Shown piece after piece: positions 44,110 to 52,725 of a stretch of 64,000 bases of DNA. A program made the position numbers and the translations under genes. The notes beneath the pieces are model-generated. The model was not told the DNA's origin. It ran no database searches and saw only the letters and a program-made list of their open reading frames with translations. Source of the stretch: Streptosporangium nondiastaticum (GTDB lineage Bacteria > Actinomycetota > Actinomycetes > Streptomycetales > Streptomycetaceae); the NCBI RefSeq assembly GCF_003011965.1, contig NZ_PXWG01000028.1, forward strand, positions 1-64,000. The letters run 5' to 3'. Each line of letters begins with the position of its first letter. The first letter of the stretch is position 1.

Positions 44110-45087
44110 TCAGGAATTCCCGGCGACGACCGGGTAGTGGTCGCTGAGGTTGGTGTACGTGTAGTCCTTGCCCCAGCTGGAGACCGTCCACGGCGCGGAC
44201 GTCTCCTTGACGACCGTGTTCTTCCAGGACGCCGGGCGGGCGTGGCCGTTGCGGTGCAGGACGTAGTCGAGGTCCTCGCGCCCGTCCGTCGGATAGCGGT
44301 AGGCCGCGATCGAGTTCTCCTTCGTGTCGAAGGAGTACGGGTGCCCGTTGCGCTCCGTCGCCGGCGCGAGACCGGCATTCGCGAGCATGGCGGCGTATTC
44401 GCTGCCGTGCGCGTCCACATTCAGGTCACCGGCGACCATGACCTGCTCGTTCGCGGGAATGTTCTTCGCGTCCAGGAAAGCGCCGATCTGGCGGAACTGC
44501 TTCGCGCGGTCGGCCGCGGCCTCGCCCGCCGCGCAGCCGCTGTCGGTCGACTGCGCGTGCGTGCCCACCACGTGCACCTTCGCGCCGTTCACGTTCAGCA
44601 CGACGTAGGCGAATCCCTTGTTGGACCACCAGTCCGCACCGCACGCGTCGTTGAATATCACCTGTTCCTTGCGGACGACCGGCCACTTGCTGAGGACCGT
44701 CACCCCGCCGTCCTCCGGAGTGGTGGAGGAGTAGTTCCCGCTCGTGGCGTCCCAGCCGTCCTTGCCGCGGCCGACGACCGGCGTCTGGTAGGGGTACGCG
44801 CCGGCCGCATTCGCCTTCAGCGCGTCCGAGGCGCCGTTGTCGAACGCCTCCTGCAGGACGACGACGTCGTTTCCCCGGAAGAATCCGGCGGCGGGTATCT
44901 CCCGGGCGCGGTGGTCCTGCCCCCAGTTGGGGTACAGGTTCTTGCTCATGAGGAAGGTGTTGTACGTGAGCACCTTCAATTCCGGAACATCGGCGCTCGT
45001 GGCGGCTTGGGCGGCCGTTTGCGGCACCGCAGCGGCGAACGCGACGGCGGCGAGCGTGATCGTGAGCGCGGGCTTCAGGGTCGGCAT
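44110..45087 (-). CDS. Secreted sphingomyelinase C-like phosphodiesterase
   Basis: A 325-residue secreted protein with signal peptide (to about AAQAATS). It has the endonuclease/exonuclease/phosphatase fold: LKVLTYNTFLMSKN, VVVLQEAFDN (metal Glu), GTHAQSTDSGC, VMVAGDLNVDAHG, DYVLHRNGHARP and LSDHYPVVA. The pattern is that of bacterial sphingomyelinase C. Probably hydrolyses phosphodiester lipids outside the cell. ATG 45087 chosen over GTG 45093. It is 34 bases upstream of the S66 gene but diverges from the HAD gene at 45244. Confidence 0.9.
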   Translation of the reverse strand: MPTLKPALTITLAAVAFAAAVPQTAAQAATSADVPELKVLTYNTFLMSKNLYPNWGQDHRAREIPAAGFFRGNDVVVLQEAFDNGASDALKANAAGAYPYQTPVVGRGKDGWDATSGNYSSTTPEDGGVTVLSKWPVVRKEQVIFNDACGADWWSNKGFAYVVLNVNGAKVHVVGTHAQSTDSGCAAGEAAADRAKQFRQIGAFLDAKNIPANEQVMVAGDLNVDAHGSEYAAMLANAGLAPATERNGHPYSFDTKENSIAAYRYPTDGREDLDYVLHRNGHARPASWKNTVVKETSAPWTVSSWGKDYTYTNLSDHYPVVAGNS

Positions 45088-45243
45088 TGCCACATCAAAT
45101 CAGCCACTGTTACTTCCCGACATCCTTACGGTGATCAATTCCCCTACGCGGGGAGTCGACTTCGTGTCGCGACCGCGCATGAGTCGTTGAGTGCGTTGGA
45201 AGAGTGGAAGAGATGCGGTGACCGACCACCGTGAGGAGTTCTC

Positions 45244-45870
45244 ATGCCCCCGCCCCTGCGCCAGGGTCTCGTGCTCGATTTCGGCGGTGTCCTGACCACC
45301 CCGATCGCCGACTGCACCCGGGCGTTCTGCCTGCGCGAGGGCCTCGCGCCCGACGCGTTCCTCAAGGTCATCTCCACGGACCCGGAAGGGCGCGAGATCT
45401 ACGCGCAGCTGGAGCTCGGCCGGATCGCCCAGTCGGAGTGGAACGAACGCACCGCCGCCCTGCTCGGCGTCGCCCCCGAGAACCTGATCGGCCGGGTCCT
45501 CGCCGGCCTCCGCCCCGAGCCGCTGATGCTCGCGGCGGGGCAGGCGGCCCGCCGCGCGGGCGTGAAGGTGGGCATCCTGTCCAACAGCCTCGGCTCCGGC
45601 CCCTACGACCCCTACCGCGGCTACGGCTTCGACACCCTGTACGACGCGGTGGTGCTGTCGGGCGACCACGGCGTCCGCAAGCCGGAGCCCGCGATCTACC
45701 CGCTCATCCTGAAGAAGCTGAACCTGCCCGCCGAGGCCTGTGTCTTCGTGGACGACTCGGCCCGCAATCTGCCGCCCGCCCAGGACCTCGGCATGACCAC
45801 CGTCCTGGACGCCGAACCGGCGGAGACGGTGAAGAAGCTGGAAGAGCTGTTCGGGCTGCCGCTGAGGTGA
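45244..45870 (+). CDS. HAD-superfamily hydrolase
   Basis: A 208-residue HAD phosphatase-like enzyme. Motif I is LVLDFGGVLTTP with the Asp nucleophile; the following Gly replaces the second Asp seen in many members, as in the epoxide-hydrolase N-terminal/YihX branch. Motif II is GILSNSLG, motif III GVRKPEPAIYP, motif IV VFVDDSARNL. Substrate unknown. ATG 45244 has GAGGAGTTCTC upstream. It is followed after 26 bases by an SDR gene, so they form a two-gene unit. Confidence 0.92.
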   Translation: MPPPLRQGLVLDFGGVLTTPIADCTRAFCLREGLAPDAFLKVISTDPEGREIYAQLELGRIAQSEWNERTAALLGVAPENLIGRVLAGLRPEPLMLAAGQAARRAGVKVGILSNSLGSGPYDPYRGYGFDTLYDAVVLSGDHGVRKPEPAIYPLILKKLNLPAEACVFVDDSARNLPPAQDLGMTTVLDAEPAETVKKLEELFGLPLR

Positions 45871-45896
45871 ACGGTTCTCCGGAAAGGAACGCCCCT

Positions 45897-46646
45897 GTGC
45901 GCATCGAAGGCTCCACCGTGCTCGTGACCGGTGCCAACCGCGGCATCGGGCGGGCGTTCGTCTCCGCGTTCCTGGCGCGCGGCGCCCGCCGCGTCCACGC
46001 CGCCGCGCGGAACACGGCCGCCCTGGAACCGGTCGTGGCCGAAGCCCCGGACCGCGTGGTTCCGCTGGCGCTGGACCTCACCGACCCCGCCACCGTCGAA
46101 GCCGCGGCCGCAGCGGCGTCCGACGTCACCCTGCTCGTGAACAACGCCGGCACGCACGGGATGGGCCACCTTCTCGACATGGACCTCGGCGTCGTCGAGG
46201 ACGTGATGCGCACCAACTACCTGGGCACCCTGCGCGTCCTGCGGGCCTTCGCGCCCGTCGTGGAGCGCAACGGCGGCGGGGCCGTCGCCAACGTCATCAG
46301 CATCGGCGCCTTCGCCGGCACCCCTTCGCTCGGCGGCTACCCGGCCTCGAAGGCCGCGCTGCACCTGATGACCCAGGCCGTACGGGCGGACCTCGCCCCG
46401 CGGGGCATCACGGTCCACGCCGTCTTCCCCGGGCCCGTCGAGACGGACATGTTCGACTACGCGGTCCGCTGCGAGCCCGCGCTGGGGGAGTTCCCGCGAA
46501 CGTCCGCCGCCGAGGTGGCAGCCGCCGTGATCGACGGCCTGGAAGCGGGGGAGGAGGACATCTTCCCGGACGCGTTCGCGGCCGAGATCGGACGGGAGTG
46601 GAGAGCCGATCCGAAGGCCCTGGAGAGGCGGCTGATGCACATCTGA
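45897..46646 (+). CDS. SDR-family oxidoreductase
   Basis: A 249-residue classical short-chain dehydrogenase: cofactor motif TGANRGIGRAF, NNAGTHG, catalytic Ser in VISIGAFAG and YPASKAAL (Tyr-x3-Lys). Start GTG 45897 with AAGGA upstream. Second gene after the HAD hydrolase. Its last six codons including the TGA are duplicated in tandem directly downstream (46647-46664). Confidence 0.92.
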   Translation: MRIEGSTVLVTGANRGIGRAFVSAFLARGARRVHAAARNTAALEPVVAEAPDRVVPLALDLTDPATVEAAAAAASDVTLLVNNAGTHGMGHLLDMDLGVVEDVMRTNYLGTLRVLRAFAPVVERNGGGAVANVISIGAFAGTPSLGGYPASKAALHLMTQAVRADLAPRGITVHAVFPGPVETDMFDYAVRCEPALGEFPRTSAAEVAAAVIDGLEAGEEDIFPDAFAAEIGREWRADPKALERRLMHI

Positions 46647-46710
46647 CGGCTGATGCGCATCTGACAGCGCCCGGACGCGGCTCAGCACAGCGTCCGGACG
46701 CCGCTCAGCC
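46629..46710. repeat. Two stop-codon duplications between convergent genes
   Basis: The 18 bases 46629-46646, the end of the SDR gene with its TGA, are repeated at 46647-46664 with one change. Next, 46665-46687 and 46688-46710 are a 23-bp tandem pair, the second containing the stop (TCA at 46705) of the GH15 gene. Both convergent genes thus have a duplicated stop region. Confidence 0.8.
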
Positions 46711-48558
46711 GGTGTGCCAGTGCCGCGCCGCCGGCCCGTGGTGCGTGGCCAGGGCGCGGTCCAGGTTCGTGGCGGCGCTGATCAGCGCGAGGTGGGTGAA
46801 CGCCTGCGGGAAGTTCCCGAGCGCCTCGCCCGCGGGCCCGATCTCCTCGGCGTAGAGGCCCAGGTGGTTCGCATGCGTGATCATCTTCTCGAAGACGTAG
46901 CGGGCCTCGCCGATCCGCCCCGAGCGGGCGAGCGCCTCGACGTACCAGAACGAGCACAGGTTGAACGTTCCCTCGCCGCCGTCCAGGCCGTCGCTGCCGT
47001 CCGTCCGGTAGCGGTGCACCAGGCTGTCGCTGACCAGCTCCTCCTCGATGCGCCGCACCGTGGACAGGAACCGCGGGTCCTTGGGCCCGGAGAACTTCAC
47101 CAGCGGCATCACCAGCAGCGACGCGTCCAGCGTCGGGCTGTCCGGGTACTGGCAGTACGCGCCGACCTCCGGCGACCAGCAGCGGTCCTGCACGAACCGG
47201 TACGCGGCCGCCGCCGTGTCCCGCCACTGCTCGACGGGGGCCGGCATGCCGCGGTGGCGCGCGATGCGCATGGCCCGCTCGAAGGCGACCCAGGTCATCA
47301 GCGCGGAGTACGTGAAGCGCTGCCGGCCGCCGCGGGTCTCCCAGATCCCGTCGTCGGGCTCCTCCCAGTTCTTCTGCAGCCAGTCGAGCTGGCGGGCGAG
47401 CGCCTCCCACAGCTCGTACGAGATCGGCTCGGCGTGCTTGTTGTACAGGTAGACGGAGTCCATGAGCTCGCCGTGGATGTCGAGCTGGGTCTGGCCGGCC
47501 GCGGCGTTGCCGATCCGGACCGGGCGCGCGCCGTTGTAGCCGCAGAAGTGCTCCAGGACCGTCTCGGGCAGGTCGGGGCGGCCGTCGATGCCGTACAGCA
47601 CCTGCAGCCCGGTGCCGGGCGGGGCCTGCGCGCAGCGCTGGTGGAGCCAGTCGATGAACGCGGCGGCCTCCTCCGTGAAGCCCAGCCGCATCAGCGCGTA
47701 GAGCGTGAAGGCGGCGTCGCGGACCCAGGTGTAGCGGTAGTCCCAGTTCCGGCCGCCGCCCGGGGCCTCGGGCAGGGAGGTGGTCGCCGCGGCGACCAGG
47801 GCGCCGGTGGGCTGGTAGACCAGCAGCTTCAGGGCCAGCGCCGAGCGCTCGACCACCTCGCGGTAGCGGCCCCGGTACTGCGACTGCCGCAGCCAGCCGT
47901 CCCAGTACTGCAGCGTCTTGTCCAGCAGCCGGGTGGCCTCCGCGCAGTCGAGCGGGCGCACCACGCCCTCCCGCACGGCCCCCGCCCCGTCCCACTGCGC
48001 GGCGAGCTCCAGCGACTGGCCGGGCTCCAGCGTCACCGTCGCGCGTGCGGAGCCGTCCTCGCCGGGCTCCAGCGGCACGGACGAGCGCAGCACGAGGAAG
48101 CCGGCCGGGCCCGCGAAGACCACGCCCGCACCCCGCACCGGGGTGACCGTGTGGGGGGCGCGGCCGTAGTCGAAGGCGGGCCGGCAGCACACGTCGATCA
48201 CCGCCCGGCCGCGCAGCACGCGCACCTCGCGCACGATCTGGCGGGTGCCCGAGGCCGGGCAGGACGGGTGGTCGGGCACCATGAAGTCGTACAGCTCGGC
48301 CACCGAGTCCTGGCCGAGGAACCGGGTCAGCAGGACGTTCGAGTCGGGCATGTACATCTGCTTGGTGCGCTCCGCGTCGTGCACCGTGACGGAGAACGAC
48401 CCGCCGCGATCGGCGTCGAGCAGGGACCCGAAGACGGAGGGCGCGTCGAAGCGGGGCAGGCAGCACCAGTCGATCGTGCCGTCCACCCCGACGAGCGCCA
48501 CGGTGTGCAGATCGCCGATGATCCCGTGGTCCTCGATGGGCAGGTAGCCGGGTTTCAT
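46705..48558 (-). CDS. GH15 family glucoamylase/trehalase-like enzyme
   Basis: A 617-residue cytoplasmic GH15 protein. N-terminal GYLPIEDHGIIGDLHTVALV and the TIDWCCLPRFDAPSVF motif lead to the (alpha/alpha)6 barrel with GGGRNWDYRYTWVRDAAFTL, IDWLHQRCAQ, GIWETRGGRQRFTYSALMTW (first catalytic Glu) and EGTFNLCSFWYVEALAR (second). Members hydrolyse trehalose or alpha-glucans. Start ATG 48558 follows GAGGAGGGGCCC. Length is normal. Confidence 0.93.
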   Translation of the reverse strand: MKPGYLPIEDHGIIGDLHTVALVGVDGTIDWCCLPRFDAPSVFGSLLDADRGGSFSVTVHDAERTKQMYMPDSNVLLTRFLGQDSVAELYDFMVPDHPSCPASGTRQIVREVRVLRGRAVIDVCCRPAFDYGRAPHTVTPVRGAGVVFAGPAGFLVLRSSVPLEPGEDGSARATVTLEPGQSLELAAQWDGAGAVREGVVRPLDCAEATRLLDKTLQYWDGWLRQSQYRGRYREVVERSALALKLLVYQPTGALVAAATTSLPEAPGGGRNWDYRYTWVRDAAFTLYALMRLGFTEEAAAFIDWLHQRCAQAPPGTGLQVLYGIDGRPDLPETVLEHFCGYNGARPVRIGNAAAGQTQLDIHGELMDSVYLYNKHAEPISYELWEALARQLDWLQKNWEEPDDGIWETRGGRQRFTYSALMTWVAFERAMRIARHRGMPAPVEQWRDTAAAAYRFVQDRCWSPEVGAYCQYPDSPTLDASLLVMPLVKFSGPKDPRFLSTVRRIEEELVSDSLVHRYRTDGSDGLDGGEGTFNLCSFWYVEALARSGRIGEARYVFEKMITHANHLGLYAEEIGPAGEALGNFPQAFTHLALISAATNLDRALATHHGPAARHWHTG

Positions 48559-48663
48559 GGGCCCCTCCTCGGCGGAGCGGCGTGCCACACCACCCGTTAT
48601 ACCGCCGGGGGCGGCCGGATGCCCGGTGGGCCTTGTGGGACGTACGGCCGGCCGGGACGTACG

Positions 48664-48735
48664 GTCGGCCCGCGGCGGGTGGTCAGCCTGCGGAGGGTGG
48701 TCGGCCCGCGGAGGGTGGTCAGCCTGCGGCGGGCT
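48664..48735. repeat. Four 18-bp tandem repeats across the ArsC-like stop codon
   Basis: Units at 48664, 48682, 48700 and 48718 alternate between GTCGGCCCGCGG-type and GTCAGCCTGCGG-type. The last contains the stop codon (TCA at 48719) and codes for the QPAAG tail of the ArsC-like protein; the earlier ones extend downstream of it. Confidence 0.8.
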
Positions 48736-49096
48736 GCGACCGCGCCAGGGCCTCCCGTACGGCCTCGTCCGTACGCGCCACGACCGCCGTGCCGTCGTCG
48801 GCGGTGATGATCGGCCGCTGGATGAGCTTCGGGTGCTCGGCCAGGGCCTTGATCCACCGCTCGCGCGCGCCCGCGTCGCGCGGCCAGTCCTTGACGCCGA
48901 GCTCCTTCGCCGCCGCCTCCTGGGTGCGCGTGATGTCCCACGGCTCCAGGCCGAGCCGGCCGAGCAGCGCACGCAGCTCGTCCTCGCCGGGGACGTCGTC
49001 CAGATAGCGGCGCACGGTGTAACCGGCCCCTTCGGCGTCGAGCAGGCCGATGGCGCTGCGGCACTTCGAACAGGCGGGATTGATCCAGATCTCCAT
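48719..49096 (-). CDS. ArsC/Spx-family arsenate-reductase-like protein
   Basis: A 125-residue thioredoxin-fold protein. It begins MEIWINPACSKCRSAIGLLD with a CxxC, followed by GYTVRRYLDDVP, WDITRTQEAAAKELGVKDW and IQRPIITADDGTAVV, the ArsC family sequence. It may be a glutaredoxin-like reductase; arsenate activity is not certain and no other ars gene is near. ATG 49096 chosen. Its last codons lie in an 18-bp repeat. Confidence 0.88.
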   Translation of the reverse strand: MEIWINPACSKCRSAIGLLDAEGAGYTVRRYLDDVPGEDELRALLGRLGLEPWDITRTQEAAAKELGVKDWPRDAGARERWIKALAEHPKLIQRPIITADDGTAVVARTDEAVREALARSQPAAG

Positions 49097-49217
49097 GCCC
49101 CACACCGTACCGCCTGCCCCCGTCAAATCCCGTCTGAGCTGGGGCGATTGTCAGTGGGGGGCGGTAAAATCGAAGGTATACGAGAGAGGCTGTGAACCCC
49201 CCTCAGGAGGAACGCCG

Positions 49218-49499
49218 ATGGCCGTAGCAGCACCCACTCTTCCCGATCTCCCGAGCCTTGCCACGCTGCCGAAGAAGCCCATGCCCGCGGGCCGCCCGCG
49301 CGGCTGGTACGAAGCCCACAACCGCCAGCTGAAGGCGATGCGCCTCGCGATCGCCCTCCTGCACTCCGGGGTCTACCGCCCGGAGCAGGCGAACAACCGC
49401 CGGATACGGGCCACGGCGGTCCGCATCGGGGTCCACGAGCCCTCCGCCACGACGTGCCGGGCGGTGCGCTCCCTGATCCACGACGCCGCGAACTACTGA
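49218..49499 (+). CDS. Small conserved hypothetical protein
   Basis: A 93-residue basic protein starting MAVAAPTLPDLPSLATLPKK. It has GWYEAHNRQLKAMRLAIALL and a C-terminal part ATAVRIGVHEPSATTCRAVR. No family recognised; the Arg/Lys content and helix pattern suggest nucleic-acid or protein binding. The ribosome site is strong (AGGAGGAACGCCG), so the gene is well translated. The ten bases at the stop (ACTGACAGCA) are repeated 16 bases downstream. Confidence 0.72.
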   Translation: MAVAAPTLPDLPSLATLPKKPMPAGRPRGWYEAHNRQLKAMRLAIALLHSGVYRPEQANNRRIRATAVRIGVHEPSATTCRAVRSLIHDAANY

Positions 49500-49628
49500 C
49501 AGCAGCGCTGACTGACAGCACCGCCGAAGGAAGGGGCGGGCCTCTCCCCGTGCCGTGCCCGCATGCGAACCCCCTGGCTTGCCCATAACGTGGCAAGAGG
49601 GGCGTCATGTCGTCACTGGGAGAGGCCC

Positions 49629-50384
49629 ATGCCTGCTCGTACGCTCAAGGACAAGGTCGTCGTCATCGGCGGCGCCTCCAAGAACCTCGGCGGCCTCATC
49701 GCCCGCGAGGTCGCCGCGGACGGCGCCAAGGTCGTCGTCCACTACAACAGCGACTCCTCGCGCGACAAGGCGGAGCAGACCGTCGCCGACGTGCAGAAGG
49801 CCGGCGGCGACGCCGTCTCCCACCAGGGCGACCTGACGAAGGTCGCCGAGGTGGAGAAGCTCTTCGACGCGGCGGTGCGGGCGTTCGGCCGGGTCGACCA
49901 CATGGTGAACACCGCCGGCATGGTCATCAAGAAGCCGATGACCGAGACGTCGGAGGAGGAGTTCGACAAGATGTTCGCCGTCAACACCAAGGCGGCCTAC
50001 TTCATGATGCGCGAGGCCGCCAAGCGCATCGAGCGCGACGGCTCCATCGTCACCATCGTGACCTCCCTGCTCGCCGCCTACACCGGCCTCTACTCCGTCT
50101 ACGCCGGCAGCAAGGCCCCCGTCGAACACTTCACCCGTGCCCTCTCCAAAGAGCTCTTCGGCCGGAACATCTCGGTGAACAACATCGCCCCCGGCCCGAT
50201 GGACACCTCGTTCTTCTACCCGGCCGAAACGGACGACTCCGTCGCGTACCACAAGTCCTCGTCCATGAACGGCGACCTCACCAAGATCGAGGACATCGTC
50301 CCGTACGTGAAGTTCCTGCTGACGGACGGCTGGTGGCTCAACGGCCAGACCCTCTTCATCAACGGCGGCTACACCACGCGCTGA
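49629..50384 (+). CDS. SDR-family oxidoreductase
   Basis: A 251-residue classical SDR: GGASKNLGGLIAREVAADGA cofactor loop, NTAGMVIKK, IVTSLLAAYTG with catalytic Ser and YAGSKAPVEHF (Tyr-x3-Lys), ending INGGYTTR. Resembles 3-oxoacyl-ACP-reductase-like enzymes. ATG 49629 with GGGAGAGG just upstream. Convergent with glnA across a long terminator hairpin. Confidence 0.93.
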   Translation: MPARTLKDKVVVIGGASKNLGGLIAREVAADGAKVVVHYNSDSSRDKAEQTVADVQKAGGDAVSHQGDLTKVAEVEKLFDAAVRAFGRVDHMVNTAGMVIKKPMTETSEEEFDKMFAVNTKAAYFMMREAAKRIERDGSIVTIVTSLLAAYTGLYSVYAGSKAPVEHFTRALSKELFGRNISVNNIAPGPMDTSFFYPAETDDSVAYHKSSSMNGDLTKIEDIVPYVKFLLTDGWWLNGQTLFINGGYTTR

Positions 50385-50407
50385 CGCGACGGGGTGAGAC
50401 GAAAAGA

Positions 50408-50450
50408 CCGCCGGCCGTGCCCTCCCGGAAAGGAAGGGCACGGCCGGCGG
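50408..50450. terminator. Bidirectional 16-bp hairpin terminator
   Basis: CCGCCGGCCGTGCCCT and AGGGCACGGCCGGCGG pair perfectly with an 11-base loop, between the SDR stop (50384, +) and the glnA stop (50476, -). Confidence 0.85.
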
Positions 50451-50475
50451 AATCCGCTCTGACCCGTGGGGGTTC

Positions 50476-51885
50476 TTAGATGTCGAAGTACATCTCGAAC
50501 TCGTGCGGGTGCGGGCGCAGCTGGATCGGGGCGATCTCGTTGGTGCGCTTGTAGTCGATCCAGGTCTCGATCAGGTCGGAGGTGAAGACGCCGCCGGCCT
50601 GGAGGTACTCGTTGTCCTGCTCCAGGGCGTCGAGGACGGCCGGGAGGGAGGTCGGGACCTGGGGGACGTTCGCGTGCTCGTCGGGGGCGAGCTCGTAGAG
50701 GTCCTTGTCGATCGGCTCGGCGGGCTCGATCTTGTTCTTGACGCCGTCGAGGCCGGCCAGGAGGAGGGCCGAGAAGGCGAGGTACGGGTTCGAGGACGGG
50801 TCCGGGGCGCGGAACTCGACGCGCTTGGCCTTCGGGTTGGAGCCCGTGATCGGGATGCGCATCGCGGCGGAGCGGTTGCGCTGGGAGTAGACCAGGTTGA
50901 CCGGGGCCTCGAAGCCGGGGACCAGGCGGTGGTAGGAGTTCACCGTCGGGTTGGTGAAGGCCAGCAGCGACGGGGCGTGCTTGAGGATGCCGCCGATGTA
51001 GTAGCGGGCGGTGTCCGAGAGGCCGGCGTAGCCCTGCTCGTCGTAGAAGAGGGGCTCGCCGCCGTTCCACAGGGACTGGTGGACGTGCATGCCGGAGCCG
51101 TTGTCGCCGAAGATCGGCTTGGGCATGAAGGTCGCGGTCTTGCCGTTGCGCCAGGCGACGTTCTTCACGATGTACTTGAAGAGCATCAGGTCGTCGGCGG
51201 CGGCGAGCAGCGTGTTGAACTTGTAGTTGATCTCGGCCTGGCCGGCGGTGCCGACCTCGTGGTGCTGGCGCTCGACCTGCAGGCCGGCCTTGTCCAGCTC
51301 CAGGGAGATCTCGGCGCGCAGGTCGGCGAAGTGGTCGACCGGCGGGGCCGGGAAGTAGCCGCCCTTGTAACGGACCTTGTAACCGCGGTTGTCCTCGACC
51401 GCACCGGTGTTCCAGGCGCCGGCCTCGGAGTCGATGTGGTAGAAGGACTCGTTCGCGGCGGTGTTGAAGCGCACGCTGTCGAAGACGTAGAACTCCGCCT
51501 CCGGGCCGAAGTACGCGGTGTCCGCGATGCCGGTGGAGGCGAGGTAGGCCTCGGCCTTCTTGGCGATGTTGCGCGGGTCGCGGCTGTACTGCTCACCCGT
51601 GATCGGGTCGTGGATAAAGAAGTTGATGTTGAGCGTCTTGTCCCGGCGGAACGGGTCCATCCGGGCCGTGGACAGGTCCGCGCGCAGAGCCATGTCGGAC
51701 TCGTGGATGGCCTGGAAGCCGCGGATGGAGGAGCCGTCGAAGGCCAGCTCGTCGTCCGGGTCGAAGGCCGCGGCCGGGATCGTGAAGTGCTGCATCACGC
51801 CAGGCAGGTCGCAGAATCGGACGTCGACGAACTTGACGTCCTCATCCGAGATGAACTTCTTGGCCTCGTCGGCGTTCTGGAACAT
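50476..51885 (-). CDS. glnA: Type I glutamine synthetase
   Basis: A 469-residue glutamine synthetase I-beta. Motifs: [54 protein letters not shown] and the adenylylation site [11 protein letters not shown] (the Tyr modified by GlnE). It makes glutamine from glutamate, ammonia and ATP. ATG 51885 follows CTAGGAGGAGTTGG. Two GlnR boxes lie upstream. It is the target of the glnE product encoded in the same window. Confidence 0.97.
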   Translation of the reverse strand: MFQNADEAKKFISDEDVKFVDVRFCDLPGVMQHFTIPAAAFDPDDELAFDGSSIRGFQAIHESDMALRADLSTARMDPFRRDKTLNINFFIHDPITGEQYSRDPRNIAKKAEAYLASTGIADTAYFGPEAEFYVFDSVRFNTAANESFYHIDSEAGAWNTGAVEDNRGYKVRYKGGYFPAPPVDHFADLRAEISLELDKAGLQVERQHHEVGTAGQAEINYKFNTLLAAADDLMLFKYIVKNVAWRNGKTATFMPKPIFGDNGSGMHVHQSLWNGGEPLFYDEQGYAGLSDTARYYIGGILKHAPSLLAFTNPTVNSYHRLVPGFEAPVNLVYSQRNRSAAMRIPITGSNPKAKRVEFRAPDPSSNPYLAFSALLLAGLDGVKNKIEPAEPIDKDLYELAPDEHANVPQVPTSLPAVLDALEQDNEYLQAGGVFTSDLIETWIDYKRTNEIAPIQLRPHPHEFEMYFDI

Positions 51886-51982
51886 CCAACTCCTCCTAGC
51901 CCGGCCGCACGCGGTCGGGGATTGCTTCGGTGGCGCGGTCCGTATCGCACTGGCGCGCTGCGGCCGACCCTAGAGAGACGGG

Positions 51983-52021
51983 ATTTCCCGGGCATGACCC
52001 ATTTGTTTCGCCGAGGTTAAC
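51983..52021 (-). promoter_or_regulatory. Two GlnR boxes in the glnA promoter
   Basis: On the minus strand GTTAAC-CTCGGC-GAAAC (52021-52005) and GTCAT-GCCCGG-GAAAT (51998-51983) match the Streptomyces GlnR pattern gTnAC-n6-GaAAc. They are 22-23 bases apart, two helical turns, and about 100 bases before the start codon, the arrangement I know for glnA in S. coelicolor. GlnR would activate glnA under nitrogen limitation. Confidence 0.8.
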
Positions 52022-52142
52022 CGGGGTGCGGCCCGGATGTGCCGTGAAACACGCACGGGGAAGGGAGCGGGAGACGGCACGGAACACGGGCGGGCGACCC
52101 CCGGGCCGGGGGGTACGAATGTGGGCGCAGTACCGTGGACGG

Positions 52143-52610
52143 GTGGACAACAGGCAAGCAATCGGCTCGTGGCTCTCCGGCCCGCGCGCGGCCGCCGAGG
52201 AGATGGGCGTCGACTTCGGGCACCGGGGCGAGCGCCTCGGGCTCCCGGCGGACGGGCCCGGCTCCATCGCCCCGCTCGGCCGGCGCTTCGGCGCTATCTT
52301 CATCGACTGGGCGCTGTGCATGCTCATCGCCTACGCCTTCCTCGCGGACGGCAAGCCCCAGGCGGCGGGCAACTGGGCCCTGCTGATCTTCTTCGTACTC
52401 AGTGTCGTCACTGTCGGTACGATCGGCTGCACCCCGGGGAAGCGCCTCCTCGGGCTGCGGGTCGTCGCCGAGGGCGGAGGACGGCTCTCCCTGCCCCGCG
52501 TCCTCTTCCGCAGCGTACTCCTCGCCGTCGTCATCCCGGCCGTCATCTGGGACCGCGACACCCGCGGGCTCCACGACCGCCTCGCCCGCGCCGTGCAGGT
52601 GCGGGTCTGA
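52143..52610 (+). CDS. RDD-family membrane protein
   Basis: A 155-residue protein. A hydrophilic N part (RQAIGSWLSGPRAAAEEMG) precedes RRFGAIFIDWALCMLIAYAF with the family Arg-Asp pattern, a second helix (NWALLIFFVLSVVTVGTIG), TPGKRLLGLRVVAEGG and the ending WDRDTRGLHDRLARAVQV. Start GTG 52143. In S. coelicolor an RDD gene has the same place next to glnA. Function unknown. Confidence 0.87.
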   Translation: MDNRQAIGSWLSGPRAAAEEMGVDFGHRGERLGLPADGPGSIAPLGRRFGAIFIDWALCMLIAYAFLADGKPQAAGNWALLIFFVLSVVTVGTIGCTPGKRLLGLRVVAEGGGRLSLPRVLFRSVLLAVVIPAVIWDRDTRGLHDRLARAVQVRV

Positions 52611-52665
52611 CGCCGCAGACCCACCAGGCGCAAGCCCACCCGACGCAAGCCCACCCGGCGCAAAC

Positions 52666-52702
52666 GAGGGCGGGGCCGGAATCAGATTCCGGCCCCGCCC
52701 TC
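52666..52702. terminator. Bidirectional 17-bp hairpin terminator
   Basis: GAGGGCGGGGCCGGAAT and ATTCCGGCCCCGCCCTC pair perfectly with a CAG loop, between convergent RDD and DUF4191 genes. It is preceded by three imperfect 14-15 bp repeats built on GCGCAAGCCCACC (about 52625-52665). Confidence 0.85.
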
Positions 52703-52725
52703 ATGTGCATGCTCGCTCCGCTTCC

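Noticed and set aside
42436..51885. A glnII gene expected between glnE and glnA from memory of S. coelicolor
   Set aside because: No glutamine synthetase II motifs are present in the interval. It may lie elsewhere in the genome, so absence from the window says little.
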